From: Saprospiraceae bacterium UBA6168
GTDB lineage: Bacteria > Bacteroidota > Bacteroidia > Chitinophagales > Saprospiraceae
Direction: 5' to 3'
Assembly: GCA_002435785.1 (NCBI GenBank)
Contig: DIUC01000054.1
Span: 17,948-81,947, forward strand
DNA length: 64,000 bases
Positions 51,809 through 61,300 of the stretch are shown here, piece by piece. Each line of letters opens with the position of its first letter. Position 1 is the first letter of the stretch. The notes under the pieces were generated by a model. It ran no database searches. It was not told the origin of the DNA and was given only the letters and a program-made list of their open reading frames with translations. The position numbers and the translations under genes are program-made.

Positions 51809-52762
51809 ATGTTAACCAGAATCATGACCCTTGCGGGCTGCCTCCTTGCAGTCGCAAACTTGGCTGCACAGCAGCCCAAAACCACCACCCAAGCTCCTAC
51901 CCACCAAGTCAGAAGGCTCGACAATGCCATCAATGCCCCCGTTGCCGACTTCGCCCCTGTGCGCTATGGCGAGCGGGTCTATTTTTCCAGCCTTCGGCAA
52001 ACAGCGCCCGGCACGACCCCCATCAGCCGCATTTTTTCCTACACCCCGGGCTGTGCCCCTGCGCTCGATGCCGAGTTCAACCCCAAAAACAGCAACTACC
52101 ACGTGGCCTGCCCCACGCTGATGCCCGATGCCAGCCGCATGTACTTCACCCTCTGCCGGGACGAGGCCATGCAGAAATGCGAAATCTGGTACCGTGACCG
52201 GGAATACGATGGGAAATGGGGCGTGGCCGTCAAGCTGCCCGAAACCATCAATGTCCGGGATGCCAACACCACCCAGCCCGCCATCGGCTGGGACGCAGCT
52301 ACCAAAAAATACACCTTATTCTTCGCCTCCAACCGCTCCGGTGGCAAGGGCAAGATGGACATTTGGGCCAGCACCATCACTTGGGACGGCAAGTTTGAGG
52401 CGCCGGTCTGCCTGCCGTTCAACACTACTGAGGACGAAGTGACCCCCAGTTTCAGCCAGACGGGGCAGACGCTTTTCTTTAGTTCCAATGGCCTGAAAGG
52501 CTTGGGCAGGTTCGACGTTTATTTGACAAAAAAGGCCGCTGACGGCATTTGGGCCAGGCCCCAAAACTTCGGTAGGCCCTTTAATACTGCCTACGATGAC
52601 CTGTTTTACACCTACCACGAATCCTCGCAAACGGGCTACCTCGCCTCTGACCGTCCCGGCTCGGAGTGCAGCCAAACCACGGAGGGCTTCGGTTGCTTCG
52701 ATATTTACGAAGTGAAAAAAAATGGGCCGGCTACGCCAACCAAGCTGCTTGCCAGCGAATGA
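51809..52762 (+). CDS. Exported PD40 beta-propeller protein, short paralogue
   Basis: The 317-residue protein has a signal peptide (MTLAGCLLAVANLAAQ) and a single PD40 propeller that aligns motif by motif with the preceding protein: DFAPVRYGERVYFSS, MPDASRMYFTLCRDE, FFASNRSGGKGKMDIWAS, TLFFSSNGLKGLGRFDVYLT and AYDDLFYTYHESSQTGYLAS. It lacks the TPR part and the C-terminal beta domain. It probably arose by duplication of the propeller followed by loss of the ends. The ligand and function are unknown. Confidence 0.83.
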   Translation: MLTRIMTLAGCLLAVANLAAQQPKTTTQAPTHQVRRLDNAINAPVADFAPVRYGERVYFSSLRQTAPGTTPISRIFSYTPGCAPALDAEFNPKNSNYHVACPTLMPDASRMYFTLCRDEAMQKCEIWYRDREYDGKWGVAVKLPETINVRDANTTQPAIGWDAATKKYTLFFASNRSGGKGKMDIWASTITWDGKFEAPVCLPFNTTEDEVTPSFSQTGQTLFFSSNGLKGLGRFDVYLTKKAADGIWARPQNFGRPFNTAYDDLFYTYHESSQTGYLASDRPGSECSQTTEGFGCFDIYEVKKNGPATPTKLLASE

Positions 52763-52814
52763 CGGATGGACTGAGCCATTTGCGCCAATAAAACCCACCG
52801 CTTTTCAAAAAGAA

Positions 52815-52868
52815 AAAGTTGGGTAACTTGCCCTCGATAATTCAGGACATTTTTCGTTACCCAACTTT
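52815..52868 (+). terminator. Large stem-loop just upstream of the symporter gene
   Basis: AAAGTTGGGTAAC (52815-52827) and GTTACCCAACTTT (52856-52868) are perfect 13-bp inverted repeats with a 28-nt loop. The right arm is followed by AACTTTTT and the ATG lies at 52877. It may terminate the PD40 transcript, or act as a leader structure of the symporter gene, since the start region immediately follows the stem. Confidence 0.6.
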
Positions 52869-52876
52869 AACTTTTT

Positions 52877-54160
52877 ATGAAAAAACTGGCATTACACTGG
52901 CAGATTCTGATTGGCATTGCGGCAGGTATCCTTTTTGGCCTTTTTGCTGCGCAAATGGGGTGGGGGACTTATATCAAGGATTGGATAAAGCCCTTCGGCA
53001 CTATCTTCATCAACCTGCTCAAGATGATAGCCGTGCCGCTCATCGTCACCTCCCTCGTCAAGGGTGTGGCCGACCTGAAGGACATCAGCAAGCTCGGCAA
53101 AATGGGCGGCAGGACATTTGGCATTTACATCCTCACCACGGCGATTGCCATCAGCCTTGGGCTGGTCATCGTGAACATCGTGCAGCCGGGTAATTTCATC
53201 AAGGAAGAGACCCGCACCGTGATGATGGAGAAGTTTGCGGGCAGCGCCGCCGACAAAATCAAGGCTGCCGAGGCCGCCAAGAACAGCGGCCCCCTCCAAG
53301 CCCTCGTGGACATCGTGCCCGAAAACCTGTTCCGTGCCGCAACGGACAACACCAGTATGCTTCAGGTTATTTTCTTCGTGGTCATGTTCGGCATCGGCCT
53401 CATCCTCATCCCGGAGGAGAAGGCAAAGCCCGTGGTGGATTTCTTTGCGGGCGCCAATGAGGTCATTATGAAGCTCATAGATATCATCATGCTATTTGCT
53501 CCGATAGGCGTTTTTGCCCTGTTGTCCTCGCTCATCGTGGAGCTTCCCTCGCCCGACCTGCTGGCGGCGTTGCTGGGCTACGCCTTTTGCGTATTGCTCG
53601 GTTTGGCCATTCTTATCTTTGGCTTTTATCCATTTTTGGTGAAAACCTTTGCAAAAAAGGACTACCGGTTCTTCCTGCGGGGCATTGCCCCCGCGCAGTT
53701 GTTGGCATTCAGTACCAGTTCGAGTGCGGCCACCCTGCCCGTGTCCATGGAGCGGGCAGAGGAGCACCTTGGCGTGGACGAGGAGGTGGCCAGCTTTGTG
53801 CTGCCCATTGGCGCCACGGTTAACATGGACGGCACTGCCCTCTACCAAGGCGTTGCGGCGGTGTTCATTGCACAGGCTTTTGGGATGGACTTGGATTTGG
53901 GGGCGCAGCTCGGCATTATCCTGACGGCCACATTGGCCAGCATAGGCTCGGCGGCAGTGCCTGGGGCGGGCATGGTAATGCTCGTCATCGTGCTGGCGCA
54001 AGCGGGCATTCCAGAGGCGGGCTTGGCGCTCATCTTCGCCGTTGACCGCCCGCTGGACATGTGCCGCACCGTCGCCAACGTCACCAGCGACCTCAGCGTT
54101 TCCATGGTCGTGGCCAAGAGCCTCGGCAAACTGGGCGAGCCACAGCCGAAGGATTTGTAG
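52877..54160 (+). CDS. Dicarboxylate/amino acid:cation symporter (DAACS family)
   Basis: The 427-residue membrane protein takes up acidic amino acids or C4-dicarboxylates with Na+ or H+. Family features: the N-terminal FINLLKMIAVPLIVTSLVKG; the serine-rich hairpin AFSTSSSAATLPVSMERAEE; the NMDGTALYQGVAAVFIAQAF helix; and the C-terminal substrate-binding DRPLDMCRTVANVTSDLSVS, where Arg and Asp contact the substrate. Eight transmembrane helices plus two re-entrant loops are expected. The charged insert MEKFAGSAADKIKAAEAAKN lies in an extracellular loop. A hairpin precedes the start. Confidence 0.94.
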   Translation: MKKLALHWQILIGIAAGILFGLFAAQMGWGTYIKDWIKPFGTIFINLLKMIAVPLIVTSLVKGVADLKDISKLGKMGGRTFGIYILTTAIAISLGLVIVNIVQPGNFIKEETRTVMMEKFAGSAADKIKAAEAAKNSGPLQALVDIVPENLFRAATDNTSMLQVIFFVVMFGIGLILIPEEKAKPVVDFFAGANEVIMKLIDIIMLFAPIGVFALLSSLIVELPSPDLLAALLGYAFCVLLGLAILIFGFYPFLVKTFAKKDYRFFLRGIAPAQLLAFSTSSSAATLPVSMERAEEHLGVDEEVASFVLPIGATVNMDGTALYQGVAAVFIAQAFGMDLDLGAQLGIILTATLASIGSAAVPGAGMVMLVIVLAQAGIPEAGLALIFAVDRPLDMCRTVANVTSDLSVSMVVAKSLGKLGEPQPKDL

Positions 54161-54204
54161 GGATTGTGGAGGCTGTTGTGCTTCGCTGGACAGGAAGTCA
54201 GTTC

Positions 54205-54639
54205 ACCTCACCCCCAGCCCCTCTCCTGTGAGGAGAGGGGGGTATAGCTTGCCACCTGCAAATACTAGCTTTTTGTAAAGGATGCAGAGGTCGCCCCCTC
54301 TCCTGTGAGGAGAGGGAGTATAGCTTTCCACCTGCAAATGCTAACTCTTTGTAAAGGATGCAGAGGTCGCCCCCCTCTCCTCGTAGGAGAGGGAGTATAG
54401 CTTGCCACCTGCAAATACTAACTTTTTGTAAAGGATGCAGAGGTCGCCCCCCTCTCCTGTGAGGAGAGGGAGTATAGCTTTCCACCTGCAAATGCTAACT
54501 CTTTGTAAAGGATGCAGAGGTCGCCCCCCTCTCCTGTGAGGAGAGGGGGGTATAGCTTTCCACCTGCAAATGCTAACTCTTTGTAAAGGATGCAGAGGTC
54601 GCCCCCCTCTCCTCATAGGAGAGGGGCTGGGGGTGAGGT
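54205..54639. repeat. Tandem array of 77-bp units bounded by a 23-bp perfect inverted repeat
   Basis: Outer ends 54205-54227 and 54617-54639 are exact reverse complements (core CACCCCCAGCCCCTCTCC). Inside, six copies of a CCCCTCTCCTnnnAGGAGAGGGG-type hairpin alternate with five nearly identical spacers (TATAGCTT[G/T]CCACCTGCAA ... AAAGGATGCAGAGGTCGCC). Spacer starts at 54243, 54320, 54396, 54473 and 54551 give a period of 76-78 bp. Spacer identity rules out a CRISPR array. Confidence 0.85.
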
Positions 54640-54809
54640 ACTGTCTCGCTAACTTTTCAGAATTGAATGGACAGACCACAAAAATGCCCGTCGTACATTT
54701 TACACGAAAGCCCCATTGTCCCAATCCCTGCATTTGGGGAACAGGGCCGAATCCCCTACCTTCACTTCCCAAACAACACGACGCCAGCGCAAAATCACAA
54801 TCCAACGCC

Positions 54810-56651
54810 ATGCTTTTTAGGAAATTCCTTATCGCCTTCACGCTTTGCTGCTGCTGGATGGCAGCCGCTGCCCAAACCTTCCCCCTCACCGCCACCGGCT
54901 ACGACAGCCATGTGGAACTGAACTGGCCAGCCCCGATGGGTGCCCCGCCAATTTCCTACAAAATATGGCGCTCCAACGATGGCCAAAATTTCAGCTTGCT
55001 GAAAATCATTTTCCCCAATACCACCTACCTGGACTATACGGGCTTCGCTGGCGACACCCCCGATGAATACCACTATTTTGTGGAAGAAATGGCTCCCGGC
55101 GGCACGGTGGCTGCCGTGTCCGACACCGTGGCGACCACGGTGTCCGAACTCAGTGACGATGCCCTCATGGACATGGTGCAGCGCTATACCTTTCGCTATT
55201 TCTGGGACTTTGGGCACCCCGTGAGCGGGATGGCACGGGAACGCAATACCAGCGGTGACGTGGTGACTTCTGGCGGAACGGGCTTTGGCATTATGGCCAT
55301 GCTCGTGGCCGTAGAGCGGGGTTATATCACCCGACAACAAGCATTGGATAGGCTGATTACGATGACCAACTTCTTGGAGAATGCCGACCGTTTTCATGGG
55401 GCATTTTCACATTGGCTAAATGGTGCAACGGGCACGGTCGTCTCATTCAGCCAATTCGACAACGGGGGCGACCTCGTCGAGACAGCCTTTCTCATGCAGG
55501 GGCTGCTCGCAGCCCGGCAGTATTTTGACCAAAACGACCCAGCGGAACTTGCCCTCCGTGAAAACATCACGGGCCTTTGGGAAGCCGTGGAATGGGATTG
55601 GTACCGAAAAAACAACTCCAACGTCCTGTACTGGCACTGGTCGCCCAACTACAATTGGCAGATGAACCACCAGGTGCGGGGCTACAATGAGGGGCTGATT
55701 GTCTATCTGTTGGCCATCGCCTCGCCGACGCACCCCGTGCCAGCAAGCCTTTGGAACACGGGTTGGGCCGGGCCGGGCTATATCAATGGACAAACCTATT
55801 ACGGCTATAAACTCGATGTGGGGCCAGCACGGGGCGGGCCGCTTTTCTTTGCCCACTACTCCTACTTGGGCTTCGACCCACGGGGCATCAAGGACATCTA
55901 CACCAATTATTACACGCACAACAAGCACCACACCCTCGTCAATCGGGCCTACTGCATCGCAAACCCGCTCAACCACCAGGGCTATTCCGCCGACAACTGG
56001 GGGCTCACCGCCAGTGACGACCCATTGGTGGGCTACCTCGCACACGAGCCGACCGCTGGCCGTGACAATGGCACCATCACCCCCACGGCAGCGCTATCTT
56101 CCATGCCCTATACCCCTGCGGAAAGCATGGCGGCGCTCAAGCATTTTTACCGGGTACACGGGGAAAAACTCTGGGGCAGGATGGGCTTTTTCGATGCCTT
56201 CAACCTCAACCAAAACTGGTATGCCACCAGCACCCTCGCCATTGACCAAGGCCCCATCATCTGCATGATTGAGAACTACCGGAGCCGGCTGCTCTGGGAC
56301 TTGTTCATGTCCAATCCCGAAATCCAGCCAGCATTGGACGCCATTGGGTTTGTGCCGGACTTGAGCACTGCGACCGACCAATCCACTGCTAATGAGTTGG
56401 GCTGGCTGCTCTTCCCGAACCCAGCCACCGATGCGCTTGCAGTTTCCTTTGTTTTTGATAAAAGCCAGCCCATTTCCCTCGACCTATATGACGCACAAGG
56501 CCGTTTGCTCCGCAATATTTTTAAGGAAAAAACAGTAGCGGCGGGGATAGTCGGCGAGGAAGTGCCATTGCAAGATTTGCCAACGGGGCTTTATTTCTTG
56601 GTGTTGAAAATGGAAAGCGGCACCTGCGCCAAGCAGTTTGTGAAAAACTGA
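54810..56651 (+). CDS. Secreted PF10091-type glycoside hydrolase (GH144-like) with T9SS tail
   Basis: The ATG at 54810 gives 613 residues with a signal peptide (KFLIAFTLCCCWMAAAAQ). A fibronectin-III-like domain follows (about 25-115, HVELNWPAPMGAPPISYKIW). The (alpha/alpha)6 glycoamylase domain (about 125-520) contains YTFRYFWDFGHPVSGMARER, TSGGTGFGIMAMLVAVERGY, NYNWQMNHQVRGYNEGLIVY and FFAHYSYLGFDPRG. The T9SS type A tail starts near residue 528 (GWLLFPNPATDALAV). Characterised relatives include beta-1,2-glucanases; this specificity is inferred. It faces the SusC/SusD genes across a shared terminator, suggesting one glycan-use locus. Confidence 0.88.
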   Translation: MLFRKFLIAFTLCCCWMAAAAQTFPLTATGYDSHVELNWPAPMGAPPISYKIWRSNDGQNFSLLKIIFPNTTYLDYTGFAGDTPDEYHYFVEEMAPGGTVAAVSDTVATTVSELSDDALMDMVQRYTFRYFWDFGHPVSGMARERNTSGDVVTSGGTGFGIMAMLVAVERGYITRQQALDRLITMTNFLENADRFHGAFSHWLNGATGTVVSFSQFDNGGDLVETAFLMQGLLAARQYFDQNDPAELALRENITGLWEAVEWDWYRKNNSNVLYWHWSPNYNWQMNHQVRGYNEGLIVYLLAIASPTHPVPASLWNTGWAGPGYINGQTYYGYKLDVGPARGGPLFFAHYSYLGFDPRGIKDIYTNYYTHNKHHTLVNRAYCIANPLNHQGYSADNWGLTASDDPLVGYLAHEPTAGRDNGTITPTAALSSMPYTPAESMAALKHFYRVHGEKLWGRMGFFDAFNLNQNWYATSTLAIDQGPIICMIENYRSRLLWDLFMSNPEIQPALDAIGFVPDLSTATDQSTANELGWLLFPNPATDALAVSFVFDKSQPISLDLYDAQGRLLRNIFKEKTVAAGIVGEEVPLQDLPTGLYFLVLKMESGTCAKQFVKN

Positions 56652-56665
56652 TTGTTGCGCCAGCA

Positions 56666-56719
56666 AAAAAAAGGGACGGCCCCACCAGCAATTAAATCTG
56701 GTGGGGCCGTCCCTTTTTT
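56666..56719. terminator. Bidirectional intrinsic terminator
   Basis: AAGGGACGGCCCCACCAG (56671-56688) and CTGGTGGGGCCGTCCCTT (56698-56715) are perfect arms, with an A-run on the left and a T-run on the right. It serves both the glycoside hydrolase gene and the minus-strand SusD gene. Confidence 0.93.
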
Positions 56720-56747
56720 GGTCGTGTCCAAAATAATGCTGGGAAAA

Positions 56748-58235
56748 TCAATACCCCGCATTCTGCTTCAACCTACCAGCGCTAATGTCAATATGCTTTT
56801 GCGGGATGGGGAAAACCTCGTGCTTGCCGTCCACGAAGTTTTTGCCGTGGGCACGCAACACTTCCCCCGCTCTGCCCTGGCGCACCAAGTCGAAGAAGCG
56901 GTCGTGCTCCATTGCCAGCTCTACCCGGCGTTCTTTCCAGATGGCGTTGCGCAGGTCGGTTTGCGTGGAGGCTGTGGTATTGCCGAGGCCAGCCCGGGTG
57001 CGCACTTGGTTGAGCGCGCTGATGGCTTCGCCGGAATTGCCAAGCTCGTTGGCCGCCTCTGCCTTCATCAACAAAACCTCGGCGTAGCGGAGTATGCGGA
57101 TGTTTTTGCCAGAAGACCAAGAATCATAGTTGGCTTCCTGTGTTTGGCTCACATAGGCTTTATAGTTGTACCTTGGGTTGGAGGCCGATACCAGCACAGC
57201 ACCATCCCAAAGGGTTTGCCCAACGGAGTACATGGTGGCAGCTTTGCGCACGTCGTCCGCTTCATAAGCCGCTTCGAGGTCGTCGGAGGGAGTGTTGAAG
57301 CCCCAGCCGTTGAAGCCGTTGGTCACCTGGCCCCTTGGTCCCTGCGTGACGAAGTAGCCGCCAATGCCCCATCCTTCTGCGCCGTTTTGTCCCTCCACCT
57401 CGAAGAGTGACTCGGGGCCATGCTCGGTGGATTGCCGCCATAGTGTGGCATAATCCCCTTGCAATTGGTACTCACCGGAGCTGATGACATCATTGCATGC
57501 AAGTAGGCAGTCGTTCCATTTCTTTTGGTACATGTACACTTTTGCCAGCAAACCCTGTGCGGCGCCCTTGGTGGCCCTGCCAAGGTCCTTGGCTGGATAG
57601 GCACTCTTCAGTGGCAACCTTGCGGCGGCATCTATGAGGTCTGCCTCAATCAAGGCATAGATTTCCTCCTTCGGCGAACCGGAATAGTCCTCGTATATCT
57701 GCGCCGCCTCTTCGCCCGTATAGACCCTTGCGATTTTAGGGACGTTGCCGTAGCAGCGCACGAGATTGAAGTAGTAGTATGCCCGCAAGAATTTGGCTTC
57801 GCCAATGAGGCGGCTGGCCAAGTTGGCGTCCATCCCCTCAAACTTTGGGATGTTCTCGATGGCTTGGTTGCAGCGGCCAATGCCCGTGTAGTTGGCTTCC
57901 CATACCTCCAAGACGCTCAGGCTGGTTGGCGTGTATGTAAGTGCATCCATCTGGTCCTTGTCGGCACCAAGGTCACCGGGGTCGCTGCCCTTGTCGGCAT
58001 CGTCGGAGGTGATGCTGCTCATGCCTATCCAGGAGAAGACGTGCTGCCCCCACTGGATGGTCCAACTATAGCAGGAGTTGACAAATTTCTCGGCGTTGTC
58101 CTTGTCCAAAAAGGTGGAGTCGGTCTGAATGAGGGTGTTTTCTGGCGCAGGGTTGAGCCAGTCTTTTTTGCAGCCGGTGCTTGCGGCGGTTAGCGCAAGG
58201 AGGGCGATGACGATGAAAAAAGGAATATTTTTCAT
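56748..58235 (-). CDS. SusD/RagB family nutrient-binding lipoprotein
   Basis: The 495-residue lipoprotein begins MKNIPFFIVIALLALTAAST then GCKKDWLNPAP (lipidated Cys22), with a SusD N-terminal domain. TPR-like helices form its scaffold (VLEVWEANYTGIGRCNQAIE, EAKFLRAYYYFNLVRCYGNV, ATKGAAQGLLAKVYMYQKKW). C-terminal markers are ILRYAEVLLMKAEAANELGN, IWKERRVELAMEHDRFFDLV and FPIPQKHIDISAGRLKQNAG. SusD proteins cap a SusC channel on the cell surface and bind the incoming glycan. The SusC gene lies upstream on the same strand, 103 bp away across a palindromic repeat. Confidence 0.95.
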   Translation of the reverse strand: MKNIPFFIVIALLALTAASTGCKKDWLNPAPENTLIQTDSTFLDKDNAEKFVNSCYSWTIQWGQHVFSWIGMSSITSDDADKGSDPGDLGADKDQMDALTYTPTSLSVLEVWEANYTGIGRCNQAIENIPKFEGMDANLASRLIGEAKFLRAYYYFNLVRCYGNVPKIARVYTGEEAAQIYEDYSGSPKEEIYALIEADLIDAAARLPLKSAYPAKDLGRATKGAAQGLLAKVYMYQKKWNDCLLACNDVISSGEYQLQGDYATLWRQSTEHGPESLFEVEGQNGAEGWGIGGYFVTQGPRGQVTNGFNGWGFNTPSDDLEAAYEADDVRKAATMYSVGQTLWDGAVLVSASNPRYNYKAYVSQTQEANYDSWSSGKNIRILRYAEVLLMKAEAANELGNSGEAISALNQVRTRAGLGNTTASTQTDLRNAIWKERRVELAMEHDRFFDLVRQGRAGEVLRAHGKNFVDGKHEVFPIPQKHIDISAGRLKQNAGY

Positions 58236-58249
58236 GATGAAATTAGTTT

Positions 58250-58335
58250 TGAAAGAGGTTGAGCAGGTTGAGGGGGTTTAGAAAGTTGAGAGGGTTCAAT
58301 CTAAACCATCTCAACCATCTCAACCCCTCTCAACA
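58250..58335. repeat. GGTTGAGGG-family palindromic repeat (copy 2)
   Basis: GAGGTTGAGCAGGTTGAGGG on the left is mirrored by CCATCTCAACCCCTCTCAAC on the right. It lies between susC and susD and may affect their relative expression. It resembles the element at 42537-42615. Confidence 0.7.
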
Positions 58336-58338
58336 AAA

Positions 58339-61300
58339 TTAGTTGAAATCAATGTTCACACCAACCATATAAGTTGCCAAAGAAGGATAAATGCCAAGCT
58401 CAATACCGCTGTTGAGGGCGCTGGAGCCGGGAAGTTCTGGGGTGAATCCCGTGAATTTCTTGCGAATGAGCGGGTTTTGCGCCGAAACGAAAACCCTTGC
58501 CCTGCCGATGCTGGCACGGCTGGTGGCACTGGTGGGCAGGGTATAGCCCAAGGTCACGTTGTTGATTCGGAAGAAGTTGCCGGACTCGACAAAGTAGGTG
58601 GATGGCTTGGGAATGCTGTTGGAGGCACGTGGCTCGTTCGTGTCCCGGTTGTCGGGTGTCCAGCGGTCCTCACGGGAAGCCTCCACGCTGTCGTTGCCAA
58701 AGCGGACGCCCTTTTTGCCGTTATAGACCTTGTTGCCAGCGTTTCCGTAGCAATCAATCGTGAAGTCGAGCTGCTTCCAGTTCACCCCGCCGCTGATGCC
58801 GTAAAAAACCTTGGGTTGGTAAGAACCCACAAACACCCGGTCCCGCTCGTCGAGCACGCCGTCGCCGTTGGTGTCCTTGTAGCGGAAGTCGCCGGGCAGT
58901 GTGCCGGTGAAGTGCGGCGAGTCGTCAATGGAGGCTTGGTCTTGGTAGAGGCCGTCCGTTTCATAGACCCAGAAGCTGCCGATGGGCTGGCCAACCACCG
59001 TGGAAGTGGTGACTTCGCCATTGCCGAGGCCGCCGTCCTTTAGGTCAATGCCGCCCCTCACGGCTTCCACTACGTTTTTGTTGAAAGTGGCATTGAAGCC
59101 AAAGCGGTAGCTAAAATCGGGGGAGGCAACTTCGTTCCATTTCATGCTCACTTCCACGCCCTTGTTTCGCACGTCGGCAGCTCGGCTGAGGATGCCATCG
59201 GGGTCAACAACGGCGGGGGTTGGTACCCGAATATAAGCGTTGGTCAGTTTGTTGTAATAGGATATTTCACCGGAAAAGTTTTTTGCGAAGCCAAACTCCA
59301 CGCCAGCGTCAATGGACTTGGTTTCCTCCCATGTGGCGGAGGCGTCCTTCAACTGGTTGATGGTGATGCCTGCCACCAGCCCGTTGGGGAAGCCGTAAGG
59401 GTCTGTTTGTGAAACAGAGAGCAATTGCGCCAGCTCATTGTTCACGAGGCGGGAGATGTTGTCGTTGCCCAAAAGCGCATAACCAGCCCGGAGCTTGAGG
59501 TAGTCCACGACGCCAACGTCTTGCAGGAAGCCCTCGTCCGACACTATCCAGGAGGCACCGACGGAGTAGAACGTGCCCCACTGCTGTGCGTCGGGGAAGG
59601 CGCTCGAACCGTCCCGGCGGACGGTCCCGCTGAGGTTGTACTTGTCCATAAGGCCAATGTTGGCACGGCCAAACCAGCTTTCCCGGCGCAGCAAACGGCC
59701 ACCGTGAGCTGGTACGGTAACTTTGGCGGGGTCGCCCTGCCCAACATACCAAAGGTTCCGATCCGCTGGCACGTCGGCTACCCGTATCGTGTAGTTGGTG
59801 CCTTTGTCCCGCTCTGCGGAATGGCCGCCCAAGAGTTCCAGGGAAATGTCGTCGCCAATTTTTCTGTTGAGCTTCAGGATATTGTCCCATACCCAGAAGA
59901 AACTCTCGTAATTACTGAGGCGCAGCTCAGAAATCGGGTTGCTGTAAATGCCGTATTGGAAGACCGGGTTGTACCCGGTGTTGTTGCCAGCGCTCTTGTC
60001 ATAGCCCCAAGAGGAGCGGAAATCAAGTCCTTTCAGCAGGGTGGCCTCGCCGTAGAAATTGCCCTGAAAGCGGGTTCCCTTGTCAAAGTCGTTGGCTAAT
60101 TCGAGCGTGGCCACTGGGTTTGCGACGCTCAGGCCGCCAATGAACCCGTAATTTTTGTAAGGGGAAATGACGGGGGCGGAAGCGCCCATGCGGTAGGCAT
60201 CCGTGAAAGCACCAGTGGGCTTGTTGGTGCTGTTGGTGACGTTGGCGTTCAGCACGTTGCCCAATTTCAGGAACTTGAATGGACGGTACTCGTTGTTGGC
60301 CCGGAAGGTAATCCGCTCAAACTCTGCGCCCTTCAGCACCCCTTGGTCGCCGAAGTACCCTGCACTGAACAGGTAGGTGACATTGGGCGTGCCGCCGCTG
60401 ATGTTCATGTTGTAGCTGTGCACCAATCCCCTTTGGCTGATTTCGTCGAACCAATCGGTGTCGTAGGCAAAAGTGTCCACGGAGAAAAGCGGGGGCAGGT
60501 TCTCGTAAGCCCTCGCCTCGTTGGTGTACTCGCCGTAGAACCTCGCATCCGCCATGTCCACGACATTGATGAGTTGGCGGAAGCCGACATAGGAATCGAA
60601 GCTAACCGCCATCTTGCCCTCCCTGCCACGTTTGGTGGTGATGAGGATGACGCCGTTGGCCGCACGAGTGCCATAGATGGCCGCTGCCCCGTCCTTTAGC
60701 ACGTCAATCGAGAAGACGTCGGCAGCATTGACGTTCGTGATGTTGTCAGTGATGACGCCGTCCACCACATACAGTGGGTTTTCGTTGGTCAACACGGTGT
60801 TGATGCCCCGAATCTGCACCCTCGGCTGCGAGCCGGGCTGCCCCGACCCGATGACCTGGATACCGCTGGCCAAGCCCTGCACCCCTTGTATCGGCGTGAG
60901 GAGCGGCTGCTTTTTCAGGTCGTCGCCCTTCACTTGGGCGATGGCACCTGTGACCTGTTTTTTGGTCAAAGTACCGTAACCCACCACCACGACTTGGTTG
61001 AGCATCACGGCGGATTCGACCAAAACGACATCAATGACCCTTCTGCCGTCCACTGCTACCTCTTGTTTTTCGTAGCCAGTGTAGCTGTAAACCAGCACGG
61101 CGTTTTCGTCCACCGTGATGGCGTAGGTACCGTCAAATTCGGTGGTAGTCCCGATGCTTTCTTGGCCCTTCACCACCACGTAGGCGCCGATTAGGGTCTC
61201 ACCTTTGGCGTTGGTGACGGTCCCGGTGACGGGGATTGGGGCTGCGGGCACTGCGAAATCTGGAGTTGCTTGCGCAGTGAAACTAAATAGGGCTAATGCA

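Noticed and set aside
54205..54639. CRISPR-like alternation of palindromic repeats and spacers
   Set aside because: The five spacers are nearly identical to each other and there are no cas genes nearby, so it is a tandem repeat.
54341..54895. Minus-strand frame reading through the tandem array
   Set aside because: Its sequence simply repeats the array unit (PLHPLQ...ICRW), so the frame is produced by the repeats.
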